Of a DNA stretch of 6,264 nt, positions 5,385 to 6,264 are shown piece by piece; the stretch's first letter is position 1; each line of letters begins with the position of its first letter. The DNA is taken from NCBI GenBank assembly GCA_007129985.1, contig SKUL01000241.1:1-6264 (forward strand), given 5' to 3'. The notes beneath the pieces were generated by a model that did no database searches, had not been told where the DNA came from, and saw only the letters and a program-made list of their open reading frames with translations. The position numbers and the translations under genes are program-made. Source of the stretch: Flavobacteriales bacterium. Its GTDB lineage: Bacteria; Bacteroidota; Bacteroidia; Flavobacteriales_D; SKUL01.

Positions 5385-6264
5385 ATGTCTGCTAACCACC
5401 CGAAAATCATTACAGAAGGCCTCACCTACGATGATGTTCTTCTTGTGCCGGCTTACTCCGAAATACACCCAAGGGAAGCGGATATCAGCAGCCAATTCAC
5501 CAAAAACATTCGGGTTAAAACTCCGGTGGTTTCAGCAGCCATGGACACCGTTACCGAGTCACGACTGGCAATTGCCATGGCTCAGCAGGGTGGGATAGGA
5601 GTGATTCACAAGAACATGAGCATCGAGCGTCAGGCTCTGGAGGTTCGCAAAGTGAAGCGTTCAGAGAGCGGAATGATTCTCGATCCCATTACCCTCAAGC
5701 TCGATGCAGTTGTGGCCGATGCGCTAACCATTATGGCCGAAAACAGCATCGGCGGAATTCCCGTAGTTGACGGCAATGGCAAATTGGTAGGCATCGTAAC
5801 CAATCGTGACCTGCGCTTTGAAAAAGAAATGAACAAGCCGGTTGCCGACGTCATGACCAAAGGTCAGCTCATTACTGCTGGCGAAGGTGTTGATATGGTT
5901 CAGGCTGAGGCTATTCTTCAGGCGCACAAAATTGAAAAACTACCGGTTGTTAACGACGACTATCGCTTGGTCGGCTTAATTACTTACCGCGATATCATCA
6001 AGCTAAAGGAGCACCCGAATTCTGCGAAAGACCAGTTTGGCCGTTTGCGTGTGGCAGCAGCGGTGGGCGTTACAGCCGATACGCTTCAACGAGCAGAGGC
6101 CCTTATTGCAGCCGGAGTTGATGCTCTTGTCATTGACACAGCGCACGGTCATACCAAAAGCGTAGCCGCGCAGATTAGAGAAATTCACAATGCCCATCCC
6201 AATACTGATTTGGTGGTTGGTAACATCGCAACCGGAGATGCCGCGAAACACCTCGTGGATGCCG
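5385..6264 (+). CDS. guaB: IMP dehydrogenase, N-terminal 293 residues (cut by right edge)
   Basis: IMP dehydrogenase converts IMP to XMP with NAD+, the committed step of GMP synthesis, in the cytoplasm as a tetramer. The reading frame runs from ATG 5385 to the edge of the window without a stop. Residues 8-92 are the first part of the barrel: EGLTYDDVLLVPAYS (11-25), TPVVSAAMDTVTESRLA (46-62) and GGIGVIHKNMS (69-79). Residues about 95-210 are two CBS domains, with SIGGIPVVDGNGKLVGIVTN (121-140) and KLPVVNDDYRLVGLIT (185-200). These bind adenine or guanine nucleotides and tune activity in this family. The barrel resumes with RLRVAAAVGV (220-229) and the NAD-contacting DTAHGH (251-256), then VVGNIATG (277-284). 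The catalytic cysteine loop, expected shortly after, and the flap lie outside the window. There is no Shine-Dalgarno site. A promoter box just upstream suggests transcription separate from the CHU_C gene, which ends 72 nt earlier. Confidence 0.97.
   Translation, partial: MSANHPKIITEGLTYDDVLLVPAYSEIHPREADISSQFTKNIRVKTPVVSAAMDTVTESRLAIAMAQQGGIGVIHKNMSIERQALEVRKVKRSESGMILDPITLKLDAVVADALTIMAENSIGGIPVVDGNGKLVGIVTNRDLRFEKEMNKPVADVMTKGQLITAGEGVDMVQAEAILQAHKIEKLPVVNDDYRLVGLITYRDIIKLKEHPNSAKDQFGRLRVAAAVGVTADTLQRAEALIAAGVDALVIDTAHGHTKSVAAQIREIHNAHPNTDLVVGNIATGDAAKHLVDA

Overview
The window most likely comes from a member of the Bacteroidota, probably a flavobacteria-like lineage (order-level placement is inference). 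Three things support this. There is a large secreted protein ending in a CHU_C / T9SS type B sorting domain. There is a DUF6089-type outer-membrane protein, a family I know only from Bacteroidota. There are also TAnnTTTG-type promoter boxes, the Bacteroidota housekeeping -7 element, placed correctly upstream of two genes. The window holds six genes, two of them cut by its edges, and they are mostly ordinary chromosomal genes. I found no RNA genes, CRISPR array, insertion sequence or phage gene, and no gap longer than 300 bases lacks a gene.

Layout. Bases 1-946 (+) are the end of a glycan-synthesis operon: the last 58 codons of a protein whose tail resembles a GT4 glycosyltransferase, then 16 nt later a complete family 2 glycosyltransferase. 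Bases 1007-1990 (-) encode the DUF6089 envelope protein, tail-to-tail with the glycosyltransferase. The gap holds a hairpin terminator oriented for the minus-strand gene. Bases 1991-2173 are a divergent promoter region with a good promoter for the DUF6089 gene, a weaker one for the rightward gene, and two adjacent palindromes between them. Bases 2174-3133 (+) encode a FabK / nitronate monooxygenase-family flavoprotein. Bases 3222-5312 (+) encode a 696-residue T9SS cargo protein built of six Fn3-like modules plus the sorting domain. From 5385 to the right edge (+) lies the first 293 codons of guaB (IMP dehydrogenase), with its own promoter box.

The genes do not form an obvious pathway. The two glycosyltransferases probably act together on a surface polysaccharide, and the DUF6089 and CHU_C proteins are both cell-envelope or secreted. 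The FabK-like enzyme and GuaB are cytoplasmic metabolic enzymes. I do not see a new multi-gene system. The observations most worth a second look are the two-module repeat pattern of the CHU_C protein, the palindrome pair in the divergent promoter region, and the unresolved FabK versus nitronate monooxygenase identity.
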